The position numbers and the translations under genes are program-made. From positions 1 through 38,223 of the forward strand of contig DASSNE010000046.1 of NCBI GenBank assembly GCA_035688265.1: a stretch of DNA of 38,223 nucleotides. Direction: 5' to 3'. Position 1 is the stretch's first letter, and the number at the start of each line of letters is the position of its first letter. This document shows, piece by piece, positions 1 to 7,658 of the stretch. The notes beneath the pieces are model-generated. The model worked only from the letters and a program-made list of their open reading frames with translations. It was not told where the DNA came from and searched no databases. The stretch comes from DASSBR01 sp035688265 (lineage in GTDB: Bacteria; Pseudomonadota; Gammaproteobacteria; Natronospirales; DASSBR01).

Positions 1-136
1 GACAATCGAGCGCTACATTGATCAACACAACCAACAACCCAAGCCTTTCATTTGGACCGCCAGCGCCAACGACATCCTGGAAAAGGTCGTCCGCGCAAAT
101 CGCCGATTAAGCGCCAAACAGAATGACGCACTACAC
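1..136 (+). mobile_element. IS630-family insertion sequence, 3' end (partial)
   Basis: The window opens inside an IS630-family element and contains only its distal end. The inferred terminal inverted repeat is 124-136. Its reverse complement, GTGTAGTGCGTCA, matches 11 of 13 bases of the other-end repeat GTGTACTGCGACA at 38087-38099. The next two bases, TA (137-138), fit the TA target duplication of this family. The element sits inside a run of 7-bp repeats containing CTAG, the preferred target of several IS630 members. The element boundary is inferred from the two ends present here, not from a complete copy. Confidence 0.8.
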
Positions 137-139
137 TAG
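2..139 (+). CDS. IS630-family transposase, C-terminal fragment
   Basis: This is an open frame of 45 codons entering from the left edge and ending at TAG 137-139. The motif PKPFIWTASANDIL followed by a basic tail is the usual C-terminus of IS630-type DDE transposases, which cut and paste DNA at TA dinucleotides. The catalytic DDE residues lie outside the window. The stop codon is unusual. The last sense codon (CAC, 134-136) ends exactly at the inferred IS boundary, and TAG is made of the target TA plus the next G of the flanking repeat. The host flank therefore seems to supply the terminator, as known for IS870 in CTAG targets. The 18 codons of an IS630 transposase start at 38168 probably belong to another copy of the same element. 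Confidence 0.85.
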   Translation, partial: TIERYIDQHNQQPKPFIWTASANDILEKVVRANRRLSAKQNDALH

Positions 140-171
140 CTACTAGCCACTAGCCACTAGCCACTAGCTAC
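137..171. repeat. Heptamer tandem repeat (TAGCCAC-type), 5 units
   Basis: Five consecutive 7-bp units: TAGCTAC, three TAGCCAC, TAGCTAC. TAGCCAC is the exact reverse complement (rotated) of the TAGTGGC unit at 37919-38023, so the two arrays are inverted relative to each other. Every junction creates CTAG. The array begins with the target TA of the IS630 element and ends 4 bp before the stop codon of the minus-strand AI-2E-family gene. Confidence 0.9.
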
Positions 172-175
172 CCTT

Positions 176-1291
176 TCAGCTCCGCAGGAAGCCGGCGATC
201 GGCTCCAGCGGCTCGATTCTCTCGCAGATCAGCGTGATGCACGCGAGCACTGGCACCGAGATGAACGCGCCGACGACACCCCACATCCACGCGCCGATAA
301 TCAGCGCGACGAAAACCATCACCGGGTTCAGTTCCATGCGCTGACCCAGGACCTGCGGCGTCACGTATTGACCTTCCGCGGTGGTCAGCACGACCACCAC
401 CGCCATTGCGAGCACCGCGTGACTGAAAGCCGGCAGGCTGATCACGGCGACGACGCTGATCACGGTCGCACTCGCTACCGCGCCGATGTATGGGATGTAA
501 TTGAATATCGCGACCATGGCGCCCCACAGCACCGGGTCCGGCATGCCGAGGCCCCATAGCGCCAGTGCGACCAGCGTGCCGAGGGCGAAGTTGATTACGG
601 TGATCGTGAACAGGTAGCGCGAAATCAGGTGCTGCAGGTCGAACGCGAGTTCCACCGCGCGTTCTTTCTCGTCGACACGCGGCAGCGCGCGCACGATGCC
701 GCCCAGCAGGTTGCGCCCGGTGGCCAGCAGGAAATAGAGCAGCGCGATCGTGACGCTGACGCCGTAGATAAAGGTCGTCGTCCACGTGAGCAGCTTGCTC
801 GTCAGGTTGATCTGCAGGCCCGACTGACCGCCGCCGTTGCCCTGCGTGCCGAGCAGTTTCTTTGCGCTCTTTTGCAGATGCTGGATCTCGTGCAGCGGTT
901 TCTGGATCCAGCCGAGATGCTGTTCAACCCGTTGAATACCGTGCGGTGCGCGCGACACCCATTCCTGCAAAGGTTTGGCCAGGCCGTAAACGCTCGCGAA
1001 CGACACGCCAACCAGCAGCACGACGATGATTACGCCACCGCCCGCGGGCGGGATGTGCCATTTCTCCAGCCACTCAATCACGCCGGTGAACGCGACCGCG
1101 AGCAGCAGCGCCATGGCGATCGGAATCAGTACGGCCGATGCATAGTACAGCACCGCAAGTGTCACCAGCACGCCAATCCACAGCACGCCGCCGTGCAGCG
1201 AAATCAGCCGCGCCGGTCCCGACAACCGCGTGTCCGATACGACTGTATTGTTGTTGTCCGCATCGGGTTGATCTCCCATCCCGGCTCCCAT
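176..1291 (-). CDS. AI-2E family transporter (PerM/YdiK-like), copy 1
   Basis: This is a 371-residue inner-membrane protein of the AI-2E transporter family (PF01594, formerly UPF0118). Hydrophobic segments lie at about residues 33-80 and 87-108, there is a soluble loop around 115-160, and a long hydrophobic C-terminal half follows. The family includes TqsA (AI-2 export) and cation/proton antiporter-like members, so the substrate cannot be read from the sequence. AAGGA just upstream supports the ATG at 1291; a second ATG four codons in (1279) also has a GGGAG ahead of it. The protein is clearly paralogous to the gene at 5505-6617: same length, and shared patterns such as WLEKWH/WLERWH and VYGLA. 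It is transcribed away from the FG-GAP protein gene, so the 223-bp gap must carry two divergent promoters. Confidence 0.88.
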   Translation of the reverse strand: MGAGMGDQPDADNNNTVVSDTRLSGPARLISLHGGVLWIGVLVTLAVLYYASAVLIPIAMALLLAVAFTGVIEWLEKWHIPPAGGGVIIVVLLVGVSFASVYGLAKPLQEWVSRAPHGIQRVEQHLGWIQKPLHEIQHLQKSAKKLLGTQGNGGGQSGLQINLTSKLLTWTTTFIYGVSVTIALLYFLLATGRNLLGGIVRALPRVDEKERAVELAFDLQHLISRYLFTITVINFALGTLVALALWGLGMPDPVLWGAMVAIFNYIPYIGAVASATVISVVAVISLPAFSHAVLAMAVVVVLTTAEGQYVTPQVLGQRMELNPVMVFVALIIGAWMWGVVGAFISVPVLACITLICERIEPLEPIAGFLRS

Positions 1292-1447
1292 GCTTCCTTG
1301 CTATGCGGCCATAATGCGCGGAGCGCGTGGTCCTATGCAAGAGAGTGCACGCGGCGCCAACCGCGGCAAGCGGACTCCCCACTCCGCCTATGCAGAAAAT
1401 CCCGCTTTTTTTGGAGTCAGCAGCAATTCTGGAGTGAGCGGGAATTG

Positions 1448-1463
1448 TCATTTCCGGAAATGA
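1448..1463. promoter_or_regulatory. Perfect 16-bp palindrome, candidate operator
   Basis: TCATTTCCGGAAATGA is identical to its reverse complement over all 16 bases. It ends 51 bp before the start codon of the FG-GAP protein in the region between two divergent genes. A regulator-binding site is the natural reading, but the cognate regulator is unknown. The AraC-type protein at 4526 is a neighbour, though such proteins usually bind direct rather than palindromic half-sites. Confidence 0.45.
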
Positions 1464-1514
1464 TGTCCAATGCGCCGGCATCCAGTATTGACGCAACAAT
1501 CGAGGGGGTCGTCC

Positions 1515-4314
1515 ATGGATAAGCATTCATTTTTCAGGGCTTCGGCATTGCCGCTAATGATGGCGGCGGTGCTCGCCTGCGCCTTGCCGTCGCCGGCCAC
1601 TTTCGCGGCCGCGCCGCCATCGCTGTATCCGGGGCAGGTCCTGCCGCGAGCCGGAGATCCTCAGCTGCCGCTCGGCATCGCTCAGATCGCCACCGCCGAT
1701 TTCAATGGCGACGGCATCGCCGATCTCGCCCAAACTGACCGGTGGCCTGCCGAAACCGATGACGACGGCAAGCCGATAGCCGGCGGCGTCTGGATTTATC
1801 TGCGCAATGCCAATGGCGGCTACGGAAGGCCCGCCTTCTATGCAACCGCGGCGCAGTCCTATGGACTTGCGGCAGCTGATTTGAATGGCGACGGCAAGAT
1901 GGACCTGGTAGTCGGCAACATGGCGGCTACCGACACCGCCCAGCTCAGCGTGCTCATCGGTAACGGTGACGGCAGCTTCAAAGCGCACGAGGATTACGCC
2001 GTTGACGGCTCGATGTCGTTCGGGACCGGCCTGGTTGCCGTGGGGGACGTGACGGGCGATGGCGCCCTGGACGTGGTCGCCGTAACGGGCACCGCCAACA
2101 TTTATGTAGTGCCGGTAAAGACCGACGGCTCGCTCGATACCGCCAACGTGCAGACGCTGACGCAGGGTTCCGCAAGCAGCAACCCATACAATCTGACGTT
2201 GGCCGATATCAATGGCGACGGCACGCTCGACATCGTGACAGACGACGCCAGCCATGTGAATGTCTTCTACGGGCAGGCAACGCTGGCCGCGATGCCGGAT
2301 CAGCAGGTATCCGTCGCCTCATCGTCCCCGAATATTGCCGCGGGTGACTTCAACGAAGACGGCTACACCGATATCGTAGAGTCGGATCGTGGAAGTCGAT
2401 ACCTGCAAGTGCTGTTGAACCAGGGCGGCAAGCTGAGCGATCCGGCTCCGACACATTCGTTTCCAGTCGATGTCGCTCCGTGGGGAACGATCAGCGTGGC
2501 CGATGTCGACGGCGACGGCCATCTCGACCTGTTCGTGGACGACGACGGTTGCTACGGCGATAGCAGCTACGTTCTCTACGGTAGCGGCGACGGTACTTTC
2601 ACGAACCCCGCGCCGGTGCCCGCCGGCGTGTGCGGCTACACGACGGCCATCGTGGCCGCCGGCAATGGCCTGAGCAATCTTTTGACCGGTTCGTGGTGGT
2701 GGGACGCCGTTGTCACCGAGGCCCGCAATCTCGGCGACCGCAAGTTCTATACCTACGCCAGCTATCTCTATGCCACCGCGGATGCGGACGGAACGGTGCA
2801 CGGGCTCGGTGCTTCCGATTTGGCCGTTGCCGACTTCGACGGGAATGGCCGTCCGGATCTCGTCACCGCCGACACGAGCGACCACAGCTTCAGCCTGCTT
2901 CTCGGCAGCGGCGAGGGCGGCTTCAAGGCGCCCGTCGTGCATGCGCTGTCCCCCATGGATGGCATTGCTTCGATCGCCGCGGCGGATGTCGACGGCGACG
3001 GCAACGCTGATGTGCTTGTGCCCAGCGACAATGGCACCCTGTATGCCTGGCTCGGCGATGGTGCCGGCGGTTTCGCATCGCCAGAGACAAGCACCGCGGC
3101 ATCGGGAACGGTTAACGATATCGCCGTGGGCGATGTCAATGGCGACGGCAAGCCGGATGCCGTGCTCGCGGCCTGGGGCGCCGATGAGGCGCAGATTTGC
3201 GAGGGCGACGGAACCGGCAAGTTCAATTGCAGCGGTTCGGCAACGGTGAGCCAGCCGTCCGGCGTGGCGCTGGCGGACCTTAACGGCGATGGCAATACCG
3301 ATCTGGTGGTCAGCAGCAACTATAATCCGGGTTCGGGCTACTCGACCTACGTTTATACCGGCGACGGCACCGGCAAATTTACATCTGCCGCGACGCTGGC
3401 GACGACCACCGTCATGAGCGACGGCACGTCGCGCTACGATGCGCCTCGAGGCATCGCCGTCGGCGACGTCAACGGCGACGGCAAGCCCGATCTCGTAGTC
3501 GGAACCAATGGCGCCACCGCCTACCTCTTCGAAGGCAAAGGCGACGGCACCTTCGGCACCAGCGCTGTGATCGCCACCGATTTGTCGAGCTCAGGCAACC
3601 CTGGAGCCGTGGCCCTGGCCGACGTCAATGGCGACGGCGCGCTCGATGTCATTGCCGGCAATAAAAAAGAGAGCACTGTCGCCATCGTGCTCGGCAACGG
3701 CGATGGCACCTTCAATGCGCCGCTCGTGCATGCTTCAGGCGCCGGAAACGCCGGTGTGGCCGTGACCGATGTGGATGGCGACGGTCAGCCGGATATCGTG
3801 GCGCTGAATCGGGGGGGGGAACGACGTCGTCAGCAGTACCGTCAGCGTTTACCTGCACAACCATGCTCCGGTGGTGAAGAGCCTGACGGTCAAGACCACC
3901 CAGGACACGGCTGTCAACGGTACGCTCGAGGTCTCCGACGCCGAACTTAACGGCTATATGCTGGCCGTTGCGACGAAGCCCGCGCATGGCACCGTCAGTG
4001 GCCTGCACGCTGACAGCGGAACGTTTACCTACACGCCGACAGCCGGCTACAGCGGCACGGACAGCTTCACAGTTACTGCTTCGGATGGCATGAACACGTC
4101 CGCGGCGACGGCGGTGAACGTCACCATTCAGGCTGTCACCCCGTCCGACAACGGTTCGGGCGACAGTACGGGCGACAGCACAGGCGACGGGTCTGATAAC
4201 GGCTCGGGCAACAGCACCCCGGCGCCGGGTATCAGCGGCGGTGGCGGCGCGTTCGGCTTCCTGACCTTGTTCGCGCTCGGTCTGCCGTTGCTGAGAAAAC
4301 GGCGCGGTAGCTGA
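1515..4314 (+). CDS. Secreted FG-GAP/VCBS repeat protein with GlyGly-CTERM anchor, frameshifted at a G9 tract
   Basis: The start is the ATG at 1515, with GAGGGGG seven bases upstream. A signal peptide covers about residues 1-33 (basic start, LPLMMAAVLACALP core, FAA cleavage). About 13 calcium-type FG-GAP/VCBS repeats follow (DFNGDGIADL, DLNGDGKMDL and similar), expected to form an integrin-alpha-like beta-propeller. The frame then hits nine Gs at 3811-3819 and, as written, ends at 3950 after 811 residues with an arginine-rich tail. Dropping one G restores an open frame to 4314 (932 residues). The restored frame adds NDVVSS..., a cadherin-like Ig domain (about 3853-4125; the YTPTAGYSGTDSF motif is typical), a Ser/Gly/Asp linker, and SGGGGAFGF plus a hydrophobic stretch plus LRKRRGS. 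That last part is a GlyGly-CTERM, the rhombosortase sorting signal. Ligand unknown. The frameshift may be phase variation, a real mutation, or an assembly error. Confidence 0.85.
3811..3819. repeat. Nine-G homopolymer at the frameshift point
   Basis: A run of nine G lies inside the FG-GAP protein gene. With nine, translation leaves the repeat frame and stops at 3950. With eight (or eleven), it continues through the Ig-like domain and the GlyGly-CTERM to 4314. Poly-G tracts of this length are classic slipped-strand contingency loci and also a common place for sequencing indels. Confidence 0.9.
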
Positions 4315-4320
4315 GTTTCC

Positions 4321-4361
4321 GGAGACGCCGGCGGCGTTGCCGTCGGCATCTCCGGCTTTTT
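4321..4361 (+). terminator. Rho-independent terminator of the FG-GAP gene
   Basis: A 14-bp stem (4321-4334 with 4340-4353, including G-U pairs) closes a 5-base loop and is followed by GGC and TTTTT (4357-4361). It lies 7 bp after the 4314 stop. This supports 4314, not 3950, as the original gene end. Confidence 0.85.
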
Positions 4362-4416
4362 GTCGCGGTCTATCCCCTTCCTCCGTGCGGTCCATCCAGC
4401 CGCCGTTCCATCCAAA

Positions 4417-4430
4417 ATCCAGTCCTGGAT
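4417..4430. promoter_or_regulatory. ATCCAG-TC-CTGGAT dyad upstream of the araC-type gene
   Basis: Perfect 6-bp arms are separated by 2 bp, about 95 bp before the regulator start. CCATCCA also occurs twice just upstream (near 4392 and 4408). This could be an autoregulatory site. The rest of the 4362-4525 gap shows no recognisable feature. Confidence 0.25.
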
Positions 4431-4525
4431 CTGCGCATCAGCGGCTTCAAACGGTGCATGGACGGCGTTTGCGCCGCGGCACGAATCTGGTAACGTCCCG
4501 CCAGGGCAGCGGGCAACCATGATTC

Positions 4526-5488
4526 GTGAAGATAGTTCTTGATACCAGTATCGTGGCTCCGGCCAACCGCCAGGAGTTCTGGATAGAGGAAGTCATCCGC
4601 AGCCTTGATGCCCACTGGCAGGTGGATGCGAGGCATGGCGGCGCCGAGCGATTCTTCGGCCGGCTCGAAGCCGTCCGGGGCGCCAATGGCGTCAGCTTCA
4701 ATCGCTTTCACTCCGACGCGATCCGGCTGTTCCGCCCGTTCTCATTGCAGACGGAGGCCGACGACCGGCTTATCCTTGCATCGCCGGCGCAGTTCGGCGG
4801 CGTTGTCCATGTCAACGGCCAGGCGTGCGCGTGCCCGACCGGGCGCTGGATACTGGTCGACAAGCGCTTTCCCGTGAGCGTCGCGAGCAGCCAGTGGCGC
4901 CGTCATACTACGTACACCGTCGACATTCCGCGGCAGGCGCTTCAGGGTCTCATGGGTCGAGAGGTTGAAATGCCCCGGCCCTGGCTGTTGCCGAACACGC
5001 TGGGCACGCCGGCCGGCTTGTTGTGCGACACGCTCAACGCCGGCTTTCGGCAGATGCTGCACATGAGCGAGCCCGGCCGGGTTGGCGCGCTGGTGTCCGA
5101 ATCCGTCTGCAACCTGCTGAGCCTGACGCTTACGGATACGCCCAGGGACAGTCTGCTCGGCAGCGTGCACGTCGCCGAAGCGTTGCGCTACATGCGGAAT
5201 CACTATGCCGAGCAGACACTCGGGCCGGCGCAGGTGTCGCGCGCCCTGGGTATATCCGAATCGTTACTGTACGCCCGCTTCGCGGAACGCGGCCTGCGCT
5301 TCTCCGCCGAATTGCGCCGCATTCGCTGCGAGCAGGCGGCACAACTTTTGCACGACAGCCGACACCTGCACTGGAGCGTCGAAGCCATCGCCCAGGCCAC
5401 CGGCTTCCGCCGCAGCGCCGCATTGATTCGGGCTTTCCGCAGCCAGTACGCCACTACGCCTGCCCGCTATAGAAACCAGTACTGCTGA
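4526..5488 (+). CDS. AraC-family transcriptional regulator
   Basis: This is a 320-residue regulator with two parts. The N-terminal domain of about 200 residues resembles the AraC-binding-like domain of the FeaR/XylS group (SPAQFGG..., and GRWILVDKRFP just before the middle). The C-terminal AraC/XylS double helix-turn-helix lies at about 215-318 (LGPAQVSRALGISESLLYARF, then WSVEAIAQATGFRRSAALIRAF ending PARYR). The second-helix motif is slightly degenerate: RRSAALIRAF where most members have xxSxFxRAF. The frame opens at GTG 4526 because an in-frame stop lies at 4520-4522. No clear ribosome site is visible, and ATG 4519 opens only a seven-codon overlapping frame. The effector and target genes are unknown; the FG-GAP gene and the AI-2E-family genes are the nearest candidates. 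Confidence 0.85.
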   Translation: MKIVLDTSIVAPANRQEFWIEEVIRSLDAHWQVDARHGGAERFFGRLEAVRGANGVSFNRFHSDAIRLFRPFSLQTEADDRLILASPAQFGGVVHVNGQACACPTGRWILVDKRFPVSVASSQWRRHTTYTVDIPRQALQGLMGREVEMPRPWLLPNTLGTPAGLLCDTLNAGFRQMLHMSEPGRVGALVSESVCNLLSLTLTDTPRDSLLGSVHVAEALRYMRNHYAEQTLGPAQVSRALGISESLLYARFAERGLRFSAELRRIRCEQAAQLLHDSRHLHWSVEAIAQATGFRRSAALIRAFRSQYATTPARYRNQYC

Positions 5489-5504
5489 GCTTCGGCCAGG
5501 GCGA

Positions 5505-6617
5505 TCACACCGTCAGAAATTCGGCAATCGGATTCAGTACCTCGATTTCCTCGCACAGCAATTTAAAGCTCGCCAGCATCGGCACCGCGATAATCGCACC
5601 GACGACGCCCCACATCCAGCCCCACACCACAAGCGTGATGAAAATGGCCACCGGACTCAACGCGAGCCGCCGGCCGACCACGTGCGGCGTGATGAACTGG
5701 CCCTCGAGCACCGACATCGCAAAGATCGCCGCCGGTACCAGCAGGATTGTGCCGATATGGCTGAAGGTCACCAGCGCGACCAGCGCCAGGATGATGATTG
5801 CCGCGGCGGCGCCCACATACGGCACGTAGTTGAACAGCGCGATCAGCGCTCCCCACAACACCGGGCTTGGCATGCCGATGGCCCACAGGATCAGGCCATC
5901 GACGAAGCCCAGGCACAGGTTGATCAGCGTGACCGTGATCAGGTAGCGCGAAATATGCTGCTGCACGCCGCGGGCAATCTCGACCGCCACCTTCTTGTCG
6001 CGCCACTGCGGAATCACGTGCGCGAGGCTGCGCAGGAAGCTGTCGCCCGACGCGAGCAGAAAGTAAAGCAGCACGATTGTGATGCCGGCGCCGGACAACA
6101 CGCCCGGCGTCGTCGTCAGCGCCTGGTTGACGATGTTCGGCCGCTGAACGACCTGGACCTTTTGCGGCTGGGCTGCAGTCGGCGCCGCATTGGCCGACTC
6201 GTTATCGGTGAGATTCTCAAGTTCCTTTTTGGTTTTTTTGAGTTCGTCCAGCGGTCCATGCTGTGATTGAAATGTCTGCTCGAGCTTGTGCAGCGCCACC
6301 GGCGCCTTCTTGATCCAGTGCATCGCCGGCTGCGCGAGGCCATAGACGCCGGCAGTAAAGCCGCCCAGCATCACCACGAGCACCAGTGCCGCGCCCAGCG
6401 GCGGGCGCACGTGCCAGCGTTCCAGCCAGCCGATCACCGAGGATAGGATCAGCGCGAGCAGCAGCGCCATCGTGATGGGAATCAGAATCGGCGCCGCGAA
6501 GTAGATCGTGTAGAGCACCATCAGAATAAAGATGCCCATGACTGCGCCGGAACGCAGGTTGAAGCGCCGTCCGGCCGTCTTCACCGTACGCGCCGAGTCG
6601 TCCGTGTCGGCATTCAC
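5505..6617 (-). CDS. AI-2E family transporter (PerM/YdiK-like), copy 2
   Basis: This 370-residue multi-pass inner-membrane protein is paralogous to the gene at 176-1291. It has hydrophobic segments around residues 25-70 and 80-100, a charged loop (about 115-160, KKTKKELENL), and then the long membrane half (WGWMWGVVGAIIAVPMLASFKLL). The open frame extends back to 6926 across the divergent regulator, but GTG at 6617 has GAGGGA 7-8 bases ahead and gives the same length as its paralogue, so it is taken as the start. The substrate is unknown. The gene is convergent with the AraC-type gene (16 bp between stops) and divergent from the sdpR-like gene. Confidence 0.87.
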   Translation of the reverse strand: MNADTDDSARTVKTAGRRFNLRSGAVMGIFILMVLYTIYFAAPILIPITMALLLALILSSVIGWLERWHVRPPLGAALVLVVMLGGFTAGVYGLAQPAMHWIKKAPVALHKLEQTFQSQHGPLDELKKTKKELENLTDNESANAAPTAAQPQKVQVVQRPNIVNQALTTTPGVLSGAGITIVLLYFLLASGDSFLRSLAHVIPQWRDKKVAVEIARGVQQHISRYLITVTLINLCLGFVDGLILWAIGMPSPVLWGALIALFNYVPYVGAAAAIIILALVALVTFSHIGTILLVPAAIFAMSVLEGQFITPHVVGRRLALSPVAIFITLVVWGWMWGVVGAIIAVPMLASFKLLCEEIEVLNPIAEFLTV

Positions 6618-6694
6618 TGATGTTCCCTCACCACCACTGACTCCTTTGCCGCAAATGATGCGCGGCCTGACCGGATGCCGCAAGAGGGTGGCGC

Positions 6695-6730
6695 TTGACA
6701 GTTTAATTAGATAAATGCCTAAATATCTAA
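6695..6730 (+). promoter_or_regulatory. Promoter with overlapping operator of the sdpR-like operon
   Basis: TTGACA at 6695-6700 is a perfect -35. TAAATA (6720-6725, 19-bp spacer) is the best -10. A dyad, TTAGATA (6707-6713) and TATCTAA (6724-6730) separated by 10 bp, covers spacer and -10. An AT-rich dyad over its own promoter is what an ArsR/SdpR-type autorepressor would bind. Transcription would start around 6731-6733, at or next to the ATG at 6733. Confidence 0.6.
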
Positions 6731-6732
6731 AG

Positions 6733-7011
6733 ATGAAGCAGCAAGCCATTTTCAAAGCACTGGCCGACCCGAGCCGGCGGCGGATACTGAAGCTGTTGCG
6801 CAACGGTTCGAAAACCGCCGGCGAGCTGGCCGAGGCGTTCGAGTTCAGTGCTGCCTCGCTGTCGCACCATTTTGCGGTGCTGAAAGCCGCCGAACTGGTG
6901 CGTACCGAGCGCCGCGGCCAGTACATCGTCTATTCGCTCAACACGTCGGTCTTCGAGGACGTGTCGGGCCTGGTTATGGAGTTGTTCGCGGTGCGGGAGG
7001 AGAAACGATGA
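6733..7011 (+). CDS. ArsR/SdpR-family autorepressor
   Basis: This is a 92-residue winged-helix repressor of the ArsR superfamily, closest to SdpR. Its start (MKQQAIFKALADPSRRRILKLLRNG) and recognition region (TAGELAEAFEFSAASLSHHFAVLKAAELV) are characteristic, and the wing is RRGQYIVYSLN. No metal-binding cysteine motif is present, so it is not a metal sensor of the ELCVCDL type. ATG 6715 would add six residues (MPKYLK) but lies inside the operator dyad and the putative -10, so 6733 is preferred; there is no good ribosome site for either. The stop overlaps the next start (ATGA, 7008-7011). In Bacillus, SdpR is sequestered by SdpI at the membrane; the adjacent sdpI-like gene suggests the same arrangement. 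Confidence 0.85.
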   Translation: MKQQAIFKALADPSRRRILKLLRNGSKTAGELAEAFEFSAASLSHHFAVLKAAELVRTERRGQYIVYSLNTSVFEDVSGLVMELFAVREEKR

Positions 7012-7658
7012 GCTACAAGCGCTCACTAACGGTCGGGTTCGTGCTGGTGCTTGCCGCCTTTGCGGTTGCGGCGTGGCTTTACCCGAGTCTGCCCGACCCG
7101 GTGCCGAGCCACTGGAATGCGGCCGGCGAGGTCGATGACTACATGGCGAAACCCTGGGGCGCCTTTATCACGCCGCTCTTTATGCTCGGCACCTGGGCGG
7201 TGTTGGCGGTGCTGCCGAAGATTTCGCCACGCGGTTATCGGCTGGACCAGTTTATCGGTGTCTACGGGATTGTGACGCTTGCTATCCTGGTCACAATGTT
7301 GGTCGTTGCCATCGTTACGCTGTTGGCTGCAACGGGCGCCCAACTCGACCTGACGCGTATCATGTTCATCGTGATCGGCGCGTTGTTCGTCGTGCTCGGG
7401 AATTACATGGGCAAGATGCGCAAGAACTTCTTCATCGGCATTCGCACGCCGTGGACGCTCGCCAACGATGAAGTCTGGGTGCGGACTCACCGACTGGGCG
7501 GCTGGCTGTTCGTACTTGCCGGGTTTGCCATTATCGTGATCGGCATTCTCAAGTGCGCCCCATGGACTTTCATGGCTGCAATCGGCGGCGCGGCGTTGAT
7601 TCCCGCCACTTATTCGTATTTCGCCTACCGGCAGGTCGACCAGCGGGGGCAGCAATGA
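7008..7658 (+). CDS. SdpI/DUF1648-family membrane protein
   Basis: This 216-residue polytopic membrane protein has an N-terminal DUF1648 segment with the signature LPDPVPSHWNAAGEVDDY (about residues 28-45). An SdpI-type C-terminal half follows, with GNYMGKMRKNFFIGIRTPWTLANDEVWVRTHRLGG around 127-165. Membrane segments lie at about 6-24, 50-68, 81-105, 112-130, 164-182 and 185-205. In Bacillus subtilis SdpI gives immunity to the SDP toxin and recruits SdpR. Many homologues, including this one, occur without any toxin gene, so immunity is only an inference. The gene is translationally coupled to both neighbours by ATGA overlaps (7008-7011, 7655-7658). Confidence 0.85.
   Translation: MSYKRSLTVGFVLVLAAFAVAAWLYPSLPDPVPSHWNAAGEVDDYMAKPWGAFITPLFMLGTWAVLAVLPKISPRGYRLDQFIGVYGIVTLAILVTMLVVAIVTLLAATGAQLDLTRIMFIVIGALFVVLGNYMGKMRKNFFIGIRTPWTLANDEVWVRTHRLGGWLFVLAGFAIIVIGILKCAPWTFMAAIGGAALIPATYSYFAYRQVDQRGQQ

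Noticed and set aside
3800..3830. Programmed ribosomal frameshift in the FG-GAP gene
   Set aside because: A G run can slip, but no stimulatory stem or Shine-Dalgarno-like element stands out nearby; tract-length variation or a sequencing indel is simpler.
6618..6926. Longer N-terminus of the second AI-2E-family protein starting at 6926
   Set aside because: It would run through the divergent sdpR-like gene and its promoter, and adds Ser/Ala/Arg-rich sequence unlike the family.
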